Origin: Gemmiger sp. An87
Lineage (GTDB): Bacteria > Bacillota > Clostridia > Oscillospirales > Ruminococcaceae
NCBI RefSeq assembly: GCF_002159185.1
Contig: NZ_NFHD01000007.1
Coordinates: 62,001-126,000, forward strand
DNA: 64,000 nucleotides
Direction: 5' to 3'
In this document: positions 51,575-58,293 of the stretch, in pieces
How positions within the stretch are numbered: the stretch's first letter is position 1
How the letters are laid out: every line of letters starts with the position of its first letter
Position numbers and translations under genes: made by a program
Notes under the pieces: model-generated
Database searches by the model: none
What the model was told of the DNA's origin: nothing
Seen by the model: the letters and a program-made list of their open reading frames with translations, nothing else

Positions 51575-52831
51575 TCAGCCCCCCGCCCGCCGCCAGATGC
51601 GGCTGGTGGCGTAGCGCACTGCGTCGATGTGGTGATTGTCCCGGTCCGGGTAGCCCTCCAGCACCTGGCCGCTGGCGCGGTCCCGGTCGTACTCATACTC
51701 GCTGAACTCTTTGGCGGTGTCCGGGCAGCGGGCCGGGTCGATGCGGATTTCCGCCAGGCTCTGCAGCCACTTCATGCCTGCCTTCACGCTGCCGGGGCCC
51801 TTTTCCGCTCCCCGGCAGGGCAGGCCCATCGACCGGTAATCCCGGCAGCTTTTTTCCTCGGCGCTGTCCGCAATGAGGGTCTCGCTGTCCCCCGCGCAGA
51901 CGCCCTTTTCCAGCAGGATACGGGCGGTGTCCGCGTTGGAGGTGCGGCGGCGGGTGGCCTCGTCGAAGATGTACAGCACCCGCCGGGCGGCGTCGTAGCC
52001 GCAGCTGTTGAAGGCCCAGGGGTCCGGGAACCAGCCCCAGTCCACCCCGTGGTATCGCCGTTCCAGCCGGGCGATCTCCTCCTCCCGGATGGGGATCAGC
52101 TTCAAGTTCTCGAACACCAGACTGCCGCTGCCCACCACCTGGCCCAAGTATTCGTGGCGGTAGGCCCGCTCGTTGGTCAGCCGCAGGTGCTCGGCCTCCT
52201 GCAAAAAGCGCTCGCCCAGCCAGTGGGGCGGCAGGCTTCGGTAGTCGGAATGGACCACCAGCATGCCGGGCTTCGGCTGGCGCACATACCGGTTGACCCA
52301 GCTGGAGGGCAGCGGGGGCGGGTTGAAGCTTTTGATCACAAGGCTCTGCCCCTGGCCCCGCAAAAGGCTCTGCTCGGCGCTGCGCACCTGGTCCGGGCCG
52401 GAGAACTGATCCAGCTCCTCGAACCAGACCGCCCCGATGTACCCGAAGGGGGGCTTGATGCTCTTCAGCTTGGCCGCGTCGTCCAGCCCGAAGCACCAGA
52501 CGCACTGGCCGGTGGTTTTTCGCACCAGCTCCATCCGGCTCAGGTTGGGCTCGAATTCCCCGTCCAGACCCATCCGCTCCAGCGCCCAGAGCAGCTGGCT
52601 CCACACGCTGGTGCGCAGGGTCCGGCCCACCCGGCGCAGGGCGACGGCATGGCAGTCCGGGTGGCGCATCAATTGCACCAGCAGCTCAATGGCTGCACAG
52701 CTGCTCTTGGCGCTGCCCCGCCCGCCGGTGAGCACCAGCTCCCCCACCTGCCCCCGGCGCACCGCCTTGTGGGCCTCGTGAAAGGCCGGTGCGATCAGCC
52801 CGCCCAGCGCCCGGCGTTCACTGGATGTCAT
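51575..52831 (-). CDS. Terminase large subunit (PBSX/SPP1 type)
   Basis: A 418-residue packaging ATPase/nuclease. The ATPase Walker A is GGRGSAKSS near residue 36, with the Walker B-like YIGAVWFEELDQ and a coupling motif near IKSFNPPP. The nuclease domain has HGVDWGWFPDP, LIADSAEEKS and DNHHIDAVRYA, whose acidic residues coordinate metal. It packages DNA into the prohead. The gene start overlaps the end of the small-subunit-like gene by 14 bases. Confidence 0.94.
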   Translation of the reverse strand: MTSSERRALGGLIAPAFHEAHKAVRRGQVGELVLTGGRGSAKSSCAAIELLVQLMRHPDCHAVALRRVGRTLRTSVWSQLLWALERMGLDGEFEPNLSRMELVRKTTGQCVWCFGLDDAAKLKSIKPPFGYIGAVWFEELDQFSGPDQVRSAEQSLLRGQGQSLVIKSFNPPPLPSSWVNRYVRQPKPGMLVVHSDYRSLPPHWLGERFLQEAEHLRLTNERAYRHEYLGQVVGSGSLVFENLKLIPIREEEIARLERRYHGVDWGWFPDPWAFNSCGYDAARRVLYIFDEATRRRTSNADTARILLEKGVCAGDSETLIADSAEEKSCRDYRSMGLPCRGAEKGPGSVKAGMKWLQSLAEIRIDPARCPDTAKEFSEYEYDRDRASGQVLEGYPDRDNHHIDAVRYATSRIWRRAGG

Positions 52832-53045
52832 CCACCAGCACCACCCGGGGCGCAGGCTCCGCTACCGGGGCATCCAGCAGCTTTGCCAGCATCTCCATGG
52901 CCTTCATCCGGCTGGCAAGGCTGGGCAGCTGCATCATCTCCTCGCCGTTCTTGCCGTATTCCGGGTAGGCCTTTTCCCCCATGGCAATGGCCATCAGCTC
53001 CTGGCGCAGCCGCTGGGCGGGGTCCTCTTTTTTGCGCGCGGCCAT
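52818..53045 (-). CDS. Small terminase-subunit-like protein
   Basis: A 75-residue helical protein (AARKKEDPAQRLRQELMAIA start; LASRMKAMEMLAKLLDAPVA). The RMKAMEMLAKLL helix resembles the end of phage small terminase proteins, and it stands right before the large subunit. It is shorter than usual small terminases and lacks a recognisable helix-turn-helix, so the assignment is tentative. AAAGGAGTG lies upstream; a GTG two codons earlier is the alternative start. Confidence 0.6.
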   Translation of the reverse strand: MAARKKEDPAQRLRQELMAIAMGEKAYPEYGKNGEEMMQLPSLASRMKAMEMLAKLLDAPVAEPAPRVVLVDDIQ

Positions 53046-53086
53046 CGGCACTCACACTCCTTTCCTGTAAAAATGGGATGGAAAAG

Positions 53087-53121
53087 GCGGGGAGCCCGGT
53101 TTATGTTCCGGGCCCCGCCGC
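53087..53121 (-). other. Strong hairpin upstream of the terminase genes
   Basis: Stem GGCGGGG-A-GCCCGG paired with CCGGGC-CCCGCC around an eight-base loop. On the minus strand TTTTCC follows, a weak terminator tail. Its location before terS also fits part of a packaging (cos or pac) site. Confidence 0.6.
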
Positions 53122-53157
53122 CTACTTTCCTCATGATACAGGATAGCACGGGTCGAA

Positions 53158-53233
53158 CCGGGCTTTCCAAGGGTCAATTTTCACTTTTTTCCGGGCTTTT
53201 CAAGGGTCAATTTGGGGTTTCATCCGGGCTTTT
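53158..53233. repeat. 33-bp tandem direct repeat before the terminase genes
   Basis: Two full copies (53158-53190 and 53191-53223) plus a 10-base start of a third. The shared core on the minus strand is TTGACCCTTG followed by AAAGCCCGG. It lies between the late-regulator gene and terS, the place for an activator-binding site of a late promoter or a terminase-binding site. Confidence 0.8.
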
Positions 53234-53241
53234 CGCCGTTT

Positions 53242-53679
53242 TCATGCCGCCGGGGCGATGCCCTGCAGGCTGAGGCACTTCAGCGCCCGCTCGTGCTGGC
53301 GGCGCAGCCAGCGCTCGTCGGTGTCCAGCATACGGCTGATGTCCGGCCAGGTCTTGTTCAGCAGATAGCGTGCCCGCATCATCTGGCGGGTGCGCTCGTC
53401 CTCCAGCAGCTCGATGGCCACCACCACCCGGGCCTGGGCCTTGGCCGCCGCGTCCAGCTTCTGGGCCAGCTGGCCCCGCAGCGCCTCCAGCTGCTCCACG
53501 CTCTGCTCCAGCTTATGCAGATTCGGCCCCCGCACCACCTGCACCCCCTGGCCAAGGTAGGGGGTGATCCGGGTGATCACCGCCTCCAGCTCCCGCAGCT
53601 GCTCGCTCACCAGACGCGCCTCGTGCAGCTGGGTCTGATAACTGCGCAAAAATTCCAAGGTCTCGGCTCTGCTGTTCAT
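53242..53679 (-). CDS. DUF1492/ArpU-like phage late transcription regulator
   Basis: A 145-residue protein: a long N-terminal helical part (SRAETLEFLRSYQTQLHEAR), then a sigma-factor-region-4-like helix-turn-helix at about 85-140 (RTRQMMRARYLLNKTWPDIS, then DERWLRRQHERALK). Such RinA/ArpU-type proteins activate late phage promoters. It is the last gene before the structural operon and is followed by direct repeats. GGGAGG precedes the ATG, which overlaps the previous stop (ATGA). Confidence 0.8.
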   Translation of the reverse strand: MNSRAETLEFLRSYQTQLHEARLVSEQLRELEAVITRITPYLGQGVQVVRGPNLHKLEQSVEQLEALRGQLAQKLDAAAKAQARVVVAIELLEDERTRQMMRARYLLNKTWPDISRMLDTDERWLRRQHERALKCLSLQGIAPAA

Positions 53680-53797
53680 TCCGCTTTTTCCTCCCTCTGT
53701 ACACCTGCTTCATACACACCGGCAAAAGGCAGTTGCCCTCGCCGTCCCGCTTCCATTGGCAGCGCGCGCAGCCCCGCCAGGTCCATTTCGTGTTCAT
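53513..53797 (-). CDS. Possible overlapping small phage protein with Cys-rich motif
   Basis: A 94-residue ORF (MNTKWTWRGCARCQWKRDG start) with CARC and NCLLPVC, a Cys pattern that could bind zinc. A strong GGAAGGAGG site stands six bases before the ATG. The ORF lies in another frame within the 102-residue gene and runs over 160 bases into the late-regulator gene. A one-base shift near the A-run at 53684-53688 would end it at the late-regulator start. Either only its first part is meaningful, or one frame is a shadow. Confidence 0.35.
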   Translation of the reverse strand: MNTKWTWRGCARCQWKRDGEGNCLLPVCMKQVYRGRKKRNEQQSRDLGIFAQLSDPAARGASGERAAAGAGGGDHPDHPLPWPGGAGGAGAESA

Positions 53798-53984
53798 GCT
53801 CGTCCTCCTTCCAGATCCAGTTGCCCGAAAAATACCATTCCACCAGCATGGCCCTGAACTCCGCCGCCTCTGCCGCCCGCTCATCCCATTGCAGGATGCC
53901 GCAGCCCCGGCAGGCGACGGCAAAGCCGTCGGCCCCATTCACAAATCGGCCCCGGTTCGGCCCGAGGCCCTGCCAGCTTCCCAC
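53676..53984 (-). CDS. Small early phage protein
   Basis: A 102-residue protein starting at a GTG with AAAGGAGG at eight bases. It has CRGCGILQWDERAAEAAEFR and MLVEWYFSGNWIWKEDEHEH, an acidic and aromatic middle, and ends just over the start of the late regulator (ATGA). I do not recognise the family. It is the first gene of the leftward operon. The second half overlaps another ORF with its own ribosome-binding site. Confidence 0.55.
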   Translation of the reverse strand: MGSWQGLGPNRGRFVNGADGFAVACRGCGILQWDERAAEAAEFRAMLVEWYFSGNWIWKEDEHEHEMDLAGLRALPMEAGRRGQLPFAGVYEAGVQREEKAE

Positions 53985-54002
53985 TGCATCGCCCTCCTTT
54001 GC

Positions 54003-54018
54003 GGCCCGAGTTATCGGG
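54003..54018. other. Small hairpin in the leader of the leftward phage operon
   Basis: GCCCGA-GTTA-TCGGGC, a 6-bp stem with a four-base loop, just upstream of the ribosome-binding site of the first gene. Confidence 0.5.
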
Positions 54019-54031
54019 CACTTTTTGTGGT

Positions 54032-54059
54032 ATAATAAATAATCTTTTTATAAAGTCAC
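54032..54059 (-). promoter_or_regulatory. Leftward promoter P2 of the structural operon
   Basis: Minus-strand GTGACT (4/6 to -35), 16-base spacer and TATTAT (5/6 to -10). Its -35 overlaps operator O1. It would give a short leader to the first early gene. Confidence 0.5.
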
Positions 54060-54078
54060 ATTTCGTGTCTTTATAAAA
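54046..54078. repeat. 10-bp inverted repeat bracketing operator O1
   Basis: TTTTATAAAG (54046-54055) and CTTTATAAAA (54069-54078) flank the 13 bases that contain O1. The whole is an AT-rich dyad and could extrude or serve paired dimers. Confidence 0.75.
54057..54067. promoter_or_regulatory. Repressor operator O1
   Basis: CACATTTCGTG, identical to O3. It overlaps the -35 of P2. Confidence 0.6.
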
Positions 54079-54132
54079 TAAAAAAATACACCGAACCGGA
54101 TTTTATGGGAAAATCTTCCGGTTTGTTCGGTG
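54079..54132 (-). ncRNA. Leader terminator hairpin at the 5' end of the PL transcript
   Basis: Minus-strand hairpin: CACCGAA and CCGGA arms pair with TCCGG and TTCGGTG (12 bp, one four-base bulge, and further pairing inside a 16-base loop) and run straight into TATTTTTTTATTTT. It begins at about the predicted start point of PL. The transcript would thus be an RNA of around 50-60 bases unless the hairpin is overcome. It may be an attenuator or a small RNA. Confidence 0.65.
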
Positions 54133-54137
54133 ACTTC

Positions 54138-54166
54138 ATTCTACATTAATTCACGAATCGTGTCAA
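54138..54166 (-). promoter_or_regulatory. Leftward promoter PL
   Basis: Minus-strand perfect TTGACA, 17-base spacer and TAGAAT. Operator O2 overlaps the -35 and spacer. Confidence 0.78.
54152..54162. promoter_or_regulatory. Repressor operator O2
   Basis: CACGAATCGTG, a near-perfect palindrome that matches the other two operators in the outer bases. It lies within PL. Confidence 0.62.
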
Positions 54167-54186
54167 CACCATTTGTGGATATTTTC

Positions 54187-54215
54187 TTTACAAAATTCAC
54201 ATTTCGTGCTATCAT
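54187..54215 (+). promoter_or_regulatory. Rightward promoter of the repressor gene (PR)
   Basis: TTTACA, 17-base spacer and TATCAT, with operator O3 inside the spacer, so autoregulation is expected. Confidence 0.75.
54198..54208. promoter_or_regulatory. Repressor operator O3
   Basis: CACATTTCGTG, identical to O1, between the -35 and -10 of the repressor promoter. Confidence 0.62.
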
Positions 54216-54245
54216 CAATACAGAAACCGGAAAGGAGTCGATCGT

Positions 54246-54575
54246 ATGGGTCAATTTGCATCCATCTTAAAGCAGCTTCGGCTGCAGAAGGGGCTTACCC
54301 AGCCCCAGCTGGCCGAGCGCCTGGGCATCAGCCGCAGCGCCATCAGCATGTATGAGCGGGGCGAACGGGAACCGGACACCGCCACCATGGAGGCCATTGC
54401 GGCCCTGTTCGGGGTGGACATGAACTATCTGTACGGCATGCCCACCGTCACCTTCGACGACTTCACCTATGCCTTGCACAACGAGAGCAAGGACCTGACC
54501 GAGGAAAACAAGCAAAAATTACTGGAAATGGCGCGTCTGTTCAAGCTGGCCCAGCAGCATGGCAGCGGGAACTGA
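54246..54575 (+). CDS. Phage XRE-type repressor (ImmR-like)
   Basis: A 109-residue protein with a Cro/C1-type helix-turn-helix at residues 6-60 (LRLQKGLTQPQLAERLGISR, SAISMYERGEREPDTATM) and a short helical C-terminus. It lacks a LexA-like self-cleaving domain. The following ImmA-type protease gene indicates induction by repressor cleavage, as in ICEBs1 and related phages. AAAGGAG precedes the ATG. Three matching operator sites upstream are its probable targets. Confidence 0.88.
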   Translation: MGQFASILKQLRLQKGLTQPQLAERLGISRSAISMYERGEREPDTATMEAIAALFGVDMNYLYGMPTVTFDDFTYALHNESKDLTEENKQKLLEMARLFKLAQQHGSGN

Positions 54576-54591
54576 CCGCCGGGAGGGCCGC

Positions 54592-55020
54592 ATGGTATCA
54601 TTGGCAACGATTTATCAGGACGCGCGCCGACTGGGCGTGGCGCTGATTCCCTATTCCATCGGCTTTGCAGACGCCGCCACCCTGGAAATGGACGGCCGCT
54701 ACGGCATTTTTCTGGACTTTGACCAGTTCGAGACCATGGCGGACTACGCCGCCGCGCTGGCCCACGAGGTGGGCCACTGCGCCACCGGGGCCACCCATGC
54801 GGTGCACAGCCCCTTCGAGCTGGTGGCCCAGCACGAGGACCGGGCCAACCGCTGGCACTACGAGCATTACCTGCCCTTTTCGGAATTGCAGGCGCTGGTG
54901 GCGGACGGCTACACCGAGCCCTGGCAGCTGGCAGAGGCCACCGGCTGGCCGGAAAAAACAGTGCGGGACGCACTGGAATACTACACCCAGCGCCGGGGCC
55001 TGCGGCTGCAATGCCCCTGA
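54592..55020 (+). CDS. ImmA/IrrE-type metallopeptidase
   Basis: A 142-residue protein with a zinc-protease motif HEVGH (residues 58-62) inside ALAHEVGHCATGATHAVHSP, and a later acidic ligand (EDRANRWHYEHYL). Members of this M78 family cleave their cognate XRE repressor to induce the element. It follows the repressor gene by 16 bases; GGGAGGG precedes the ATG. Its gene ends at a bidirectional terminator shared with pflA. Confidence 0.88.
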   Translation: MVSLATIYQDARRLGVALIPYSIGFADAATLEMDGRYGIFLDFDQFETMADYAAALAHEVGHCATGATHAVHSPFELVAQHEDRANRWHYEHYLPFSELQALVADGYTEPWQLAEATGWPEKTVRDALEYYTQRRGLRLQCP

Positions 55021-55034
55021 ATCAGTCATCCAAC

Positions 55035-55079
55035 AAAAAATCCCCCCGAACGGCACATCTGCCATTCGGGGGGATTTTT
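55035..55079. terminator. Bidirectional terminator between immA-like gene and pflA
   Basis: 15-bp stem (AAAAATCCCCCCGAA with TTCGGGGGGATTTTT), 14-base loop. It works on both strands and marks the right edge of the prophage. Confidence 0.92.
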
Positions 55080-55096
55080 CTGTTTTGAAGAAACGG

Positions 55097-55870
55097 TCAG
55101 GGCTTGGCCTGTCCGGCGCGCACGGCGCGGATCTCGTCCAGCAGAATCTGCCGGGCGTTGGCGGCGGCTGCCTTTTCCAGGGCGGGCACCCCTTCCAGGG
55201 GGTAGTCAAGGCCCAGGGCCTTGTATTTGTTCACGCCCATGGTGTGGTAGGGCAGCACCTCCAGCCCCTTCAGGTTCCGGTAGCCGCCCAGCATCCGGCC
55301 CAGCCGGTGCAGGTGCTCTTCGCCGTCGGTGCGGCCGGGCACCACCACATGACGGGCCACCATGGGCACACCCGCAGCCTCCAGCGCGGCGGCGAAGGCC
55401 AGAACCGGGGCCTGGGGCTGGCCGGTCAGGGCTTTGTGGCCCGCCTCGTCGCTGTGTTTGAAGTCCAGCAGCACCAGATCGGTGACCGCGAACAGGTCCG
55501 CGAACCGGTCTTTCTTTTTCTCATTGTAAAAGATACCGCTGGTGTCCAGGCAGGTGTGGATGCCCCGCTGCTTTGCCTTTTGGAACAGCTCGGTGAGAAA
55601 GGGCAGCTGGGCCAGCGGTTCGCCGCCGGTGGCGGTGATGCCGCCGCCCTTATAAAAGCTCTTGTTCTTCTCGTACTGGTCCAGCAATTCGTCGGCGGTC
55701 ATCATCTGACCGCCGGAAAAGGCCCAGGTGTCCGGGTTGTGGCAGAAGGCGCACCGCATGGGGCAGCCCTGAAAGAACACCACGAACCGGATGCCCGGCC
55801 CGTCCACGGTGCCGAAGCTTTCCACCGAATGAATGCGCCCGGTGAGCGGCGCGGTTTGTTCGGTTTCCAT
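55097..55870 (-). CDS. pflA: Pyruvate formate-lyase activating enzyme
   Basis: A 257-residue radical SAM enzyme. The cluster motif is CPMRCAFC in FFQGCPMRCAFCHNPDTW, with GGGITATGGEPLAQ (SAM site) and the PFL-AE-type DFKHSDEAGHKALTG. It installs the glycyl radical on PFL. Its gene directly follows the separate glycyl-radical subunit gene (one base between stop and start). The ribosome-binding site is modest (GAAGG). Confidence 0.95.
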   Translation of the reverse strand: METEQTAPLTGRIHSVESFGTVDGPGIRFVVFFQGCPMRCAFCHNPDTWAFSGGQMMTADELLDQYEKNKSFYKGGGITATGGEPLAQLPFLTELFQKAKQRGIHTCLDTSGIFYNEKKKDRFADLFAVTDLVLLDFKHSDEAGHKALTGQPQAPVLAFAAALEAAGVPMVARHVVVPGRTDGEEHLHRLGRMLGGYRNLKGLEVLPYHTMGVNKYKALGLDYPLEGVPALEKAAAANARQILLDEIRAVRAGQAKP

Positions 55871-55871
55871 C

Positions 55872-56114
55872 TTACATGCCTTCGTGGAAGGTACGGCTGA
55901 TGACCTCGTCCTGCTGCTCCTTGGTGAGCTTGTTGAAGTTCACCGCATAGCCGGACACGCGCACGGTCAGCTGGGGGTACTTTTCGGGATGGGCCTGCGC
56001 ATCCAGCAGGGTCTCCTTGGTGAACACGTTCACGTTCAGGTGATGGCCGCCCTTTTCGGCGTAGCCGTCCAGCAGGCCAACCAGGTTGTCGATCTGAGAA
56101 TCGCTGATCTTCAT
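55872..56114 (-). CDS. Separate glycyl-radical domain of pyruvate formate-lyase (GrcA-like)
   Basis: An 80-residue protein corresponding to the C-terminal end of a normal [20 protein letters not shown], then [10 protein letters not shown] with the radical Gly55, and [16 protein letters not shown] at the very end. Here the domain is a protein of its own, and the upstream large subunit lacks it. It resembles the stand-alone GrcA (YfiD) spare part of E. coli, but in this operon it must provide the radical for the large subunit. AAAGGAG precedes the ATG. Confidence 0.92.
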   Translation of the reverse strand: MKISDSQIDNLVGLLDGYAEKGGHHLNVNVFTKETLLDAQAHPEKYPQLTVRVSGYAVNFNKLTKEQQDEVISRTFHEGM

Positions 56115-56155
56115 GGTAAATACACTCCTTTTCACTTGGGGAATTGAAAATACGG

Positions 56156-56180
56156 GGCGGGGCGCAGATAGTACCCCGCC
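56156..56180 (-). other. Intercistronic hairpin between the two PFL genes
   Basis: Minus-strand GGCGGGG pairs with CCCCGCC around an eleven-base loop, with CCGTATTTT following. It could partly terminate, or stabilise one of the two mRNA parts and set subunit ratio. Confidence 0.45.
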
Positions 56181-56220
56181 GCCGGGGATTGCTTGCTTTT
56201 TTCCTGTTCGCAGTTATCGC

Positions 56221-58293
56221 TTACAGTTCAACGTTGGGCTCGCAGCAGGCGCAGTCGTGAGGCATGTCCAGCTCGATCTCGCCGAAGAACACCTGATCCT
56301 CCTTGCCCAGCGCGCCGGGGATGATGGAGAAGGTGTTGGAGATGCCGTCCTGGGCATCCTTGAAGGGCAGCTTTGCCACCGAGCTCAGGGAGGCCACCGC
56401 ACCGTGGCTGTCGCGGTGGTGCATGGGGTTGGCGCCGGGGGCGAAGGGCTCGCCGCCCTTACGGCCGTCCGGGGTGGAGCCGGTGTTCTTGCCGTACACC
56501 ACGTTGGAGGTGATGGTCAGGATGGAGGTGGTGGGCTTGCCGCCGCGGTAGGTGTGGTTGGACTTGATGTGCTGCATGAAGCGGTGCACGATGTCGTGGG
56601 CGATCTGGTCCACCCGGTCATCGTCGTTGCCGTACTTGGGGAAGTCGCCCTCCACCGCGTAGTCCACCACGATGCCGTTCTCGTCCCGGATGGTCTTCAC
56701 CTTGGCGTACTTGATGGCGCTCAGGGAGTCGGCCACAACGGACAGACCCGCGATGCCGGTGGCGAACCAGCGGGTGACCTCCTTGTCGTGCAGGGCCATC
56801 TGGATGCGCTCGTAGCAGTACTTGTCGTGCATGTAGTGGATGATGTTCAGCGCGTTCACATACACCCGGGCCAGCCACTGCATCATGTCGTCGAAGCGCT
56901 GCATCACGTCCTCGTAGTTCAGGTACTCGTCGGTGATGGGGCGGAAGCGGGGGCCCACCTGCTTCTTGCTGATCTCGTCCACGCCGCCGTTGATGGCGTA
57001 CAGCAGGCACTTGGCCAGGTTGGCACGGGCGCCGAAGAACTGCATCTCCTTGCCCACACGCATGCTGGACACGCAGCAGGCGATGGCGTAGTCATCGCCG
57101 TGGGTCACCCGCATCAGGTCGTCGTTCTCATACTGGATGGAGCTGGTGGCGATGCTCATCTTGGCGCAGTAGCGCTTGAAGGCCAGGGGCAGCCGGGTGG
57201 ACCAGAGCACGGTCATGTTGGGTTCGGGAGCGGTGCCCAGGTTCTCCAAAGTGTGCAGGTAGCGGAAGCTCATCTTGGTGACCAGGGGCCGGCCGTCGAT
57301 GCCCACGCCGCCGATGGACTCAGTGACCCAGGTGGGGTCGCCGCTGAACAGGGCGTTGTACTCGGGGGTACGGGCGAACTTGACCAGACGCAGCTTCATG
57401 ATGAAGTGGTCCACCATCTCCTGAATTTCGCTCTCGGTGAAGGTGCCGTCGGCCAAATCGCGCTGGGCGTAGATGTCCAGGAAGGTGCTGGTGCGGCCCA
57501 GGCTCATGGCGGCGCCGTTCTGCTCCTTCACCGCGGCCAGGTAGCCGAAGTACAGCCACTGGATGGCCTCCTGGGTGTTCTTGGCGGGCTGGGAGATGTC
57601 GAAACCGTAGATCTTGCCCAGCTCCTTCAGCTCCTTCAGCGCCTTGATCTGCTCGCTCAGCTCCTCGCGCTCACGGATTACGTCGGAATACATGATCACG
57701 CGGGTGGAGTCCTTCTGGTTCTGCTTGTCCTCGATCAGACGGTCCACACCGTACAGGGCCACGCGGCGGTAGTCGCCGATGATGCGGCCGCGGCCGTAGG
57801 CGTCGGGCAGACCGGTGATGATGTGGCTGGAGCGGCAGGCGCGCATCTCGGGGGTGTAAGCGTCGAACACGCCCTCGTTGTGGGTCTTGCGGTATTTGGT
57901 GTAGATCTCCACCACTTCCGGGTCCACATGATAGCCGTTGTCCTCGCAGGCCTTCATGGCCATGCGGATGCCGCCGTTGGGCTGCAGAGAACGCTTGAAG
58001 GGCTTATCGGTCTGGAAGCCCACGATCTTCTCCTTGGACTGGTCCAGATAACCGGGACCGTGGGAGGTGATGGTGGAGATGACGCGGGTGTCCATGTCCA
58101 GCACGCCGCCTGCCTCACGCTCCTTGGCGGTCAGGTCCATCACCTGATCCCACAGCTCGGTGGTCTCCTTGGTGGGGCCCTGCAAGAAGCTTTCGTCGCC
58201 CTCGTAGGGAGTATAGTTCTTCTGGATGAAGTCCCGCACGTTGATCTCATTCTGCCAGACGCCGGGGGTAAAATCCTTCCATTCCTGTCTCAT
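56221..58293 (-). CDS. pflB: Pyruvate formate-lyase large subunit without glycyl-radical domain
   Basis: A 690-residue PFL that converts pyruvate and CoA to acetyl-CoA and formate. The adjacent catalytic cysteines are Cys406 and Cys407 (AIACCVSSM). The N-terminus ([20 protein letters not shown]) and the segment [20 protein letters not shown] are typical. Full-length PFL has about 760 residues; this one stops after [16 protein letters not shown] with a short Cys-rich tail ([10 protein letters not shown]). The missing glycyl-radical end is encoded by the next gene. GGAGGGCAC precedes the ATG. Confidence 0.95.
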   Translation of the reverse strand: MRQEWKDFTPGVWQNEINVRDFIQKNYTPYEGDESFLQGPTKETTELWDQVMDLTAKEREAGGVLDMDTRVISTITSHGPGYLDQSKEKIVGFQTDKPFKRSLQPNGGIRMAMKACEDNGYHVDPEVVEIYTKYRKTHNEGVFDAYTPEMRACRSSHIITGLPDAYGRGRIIGDYRRVALYGVDRLIEDKQNQKDSTRVIMYSDVIREREELSEQIKALKELKELGKIYGFDISQPAKNTQEAIQWLYFGYLAAVKEQNGAAMSLGRTSTFLDIYAQRDLADGTFTESEIQEMVDHFIMKLRLVKFARTPEYNALFSGDPTWVTESIGGVGIDGRPLVTKMSFRYLHTLENLGTAPEPNMTVLWSTRLPLAFKRYCAKMSIATSSIQYENDDLMRVTHGDDYAIACCVSSMRVGKEMQFFGARANLAKCLLYAINGGVDEISKKQVGPRFRPITDEYLNYEDVMQRFDDMMQWLARVYVNALNIIHYMHDKYCYERIQMALHDKEVTRWFATGIAGLSVVADSLSAIKYAKVKTIRDENGIVVDYAVEGDFPKYGNDDDRVDQIAHDIVHRFMQHIKSNHTYRGGKPTTSILTITSNVVYGKNTGSTPDGRKGGEPFAPGANPMHHRDSHGAVASLSSVAKLPFKDAQDGISNTFSIIPGALGKEDQVFFGEIELDMPHDCACCEPNVEL

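Larger units (their letters stand above)
36051..55079. mobile_element. Compact siphovirus-type prophage lacking integrase and replication genes
   Basis: About 19 kb. The leftward module carries two small early ORFs, a late regulator, terminase, head, tail, fibre and lysis genes; the rightward module is a repressor plus ImmA-type protease. No integrase, excisionase, replication, recombination or antirepressor gene is present, and I found no direct repeats flanking the element. All recognised structural genes are open and have ribosome-binding sites. It lies between the AgcS gene and pflA. It may be a reduced prophage, a PBSX-like defective phage or a gene-transfer-agent-like element. Confidence 0.85.

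Noticed and set aside
53140-53165. GGTTCGACCC-like string on the minus strand resembling a tRNA T-arm
   Set aside because: No matching T-stem, anticodon arm or acceptor stem could be formed around it; it belongs to the direct-repeat region.
36000-55100. Search for attachment-site repeats flanking the prophage
   Set aside because: I compared the two ends (36000-36090 and 55021-55096) by eye and saw no shared direct repeat of useful length; both contain unrelated terminators.
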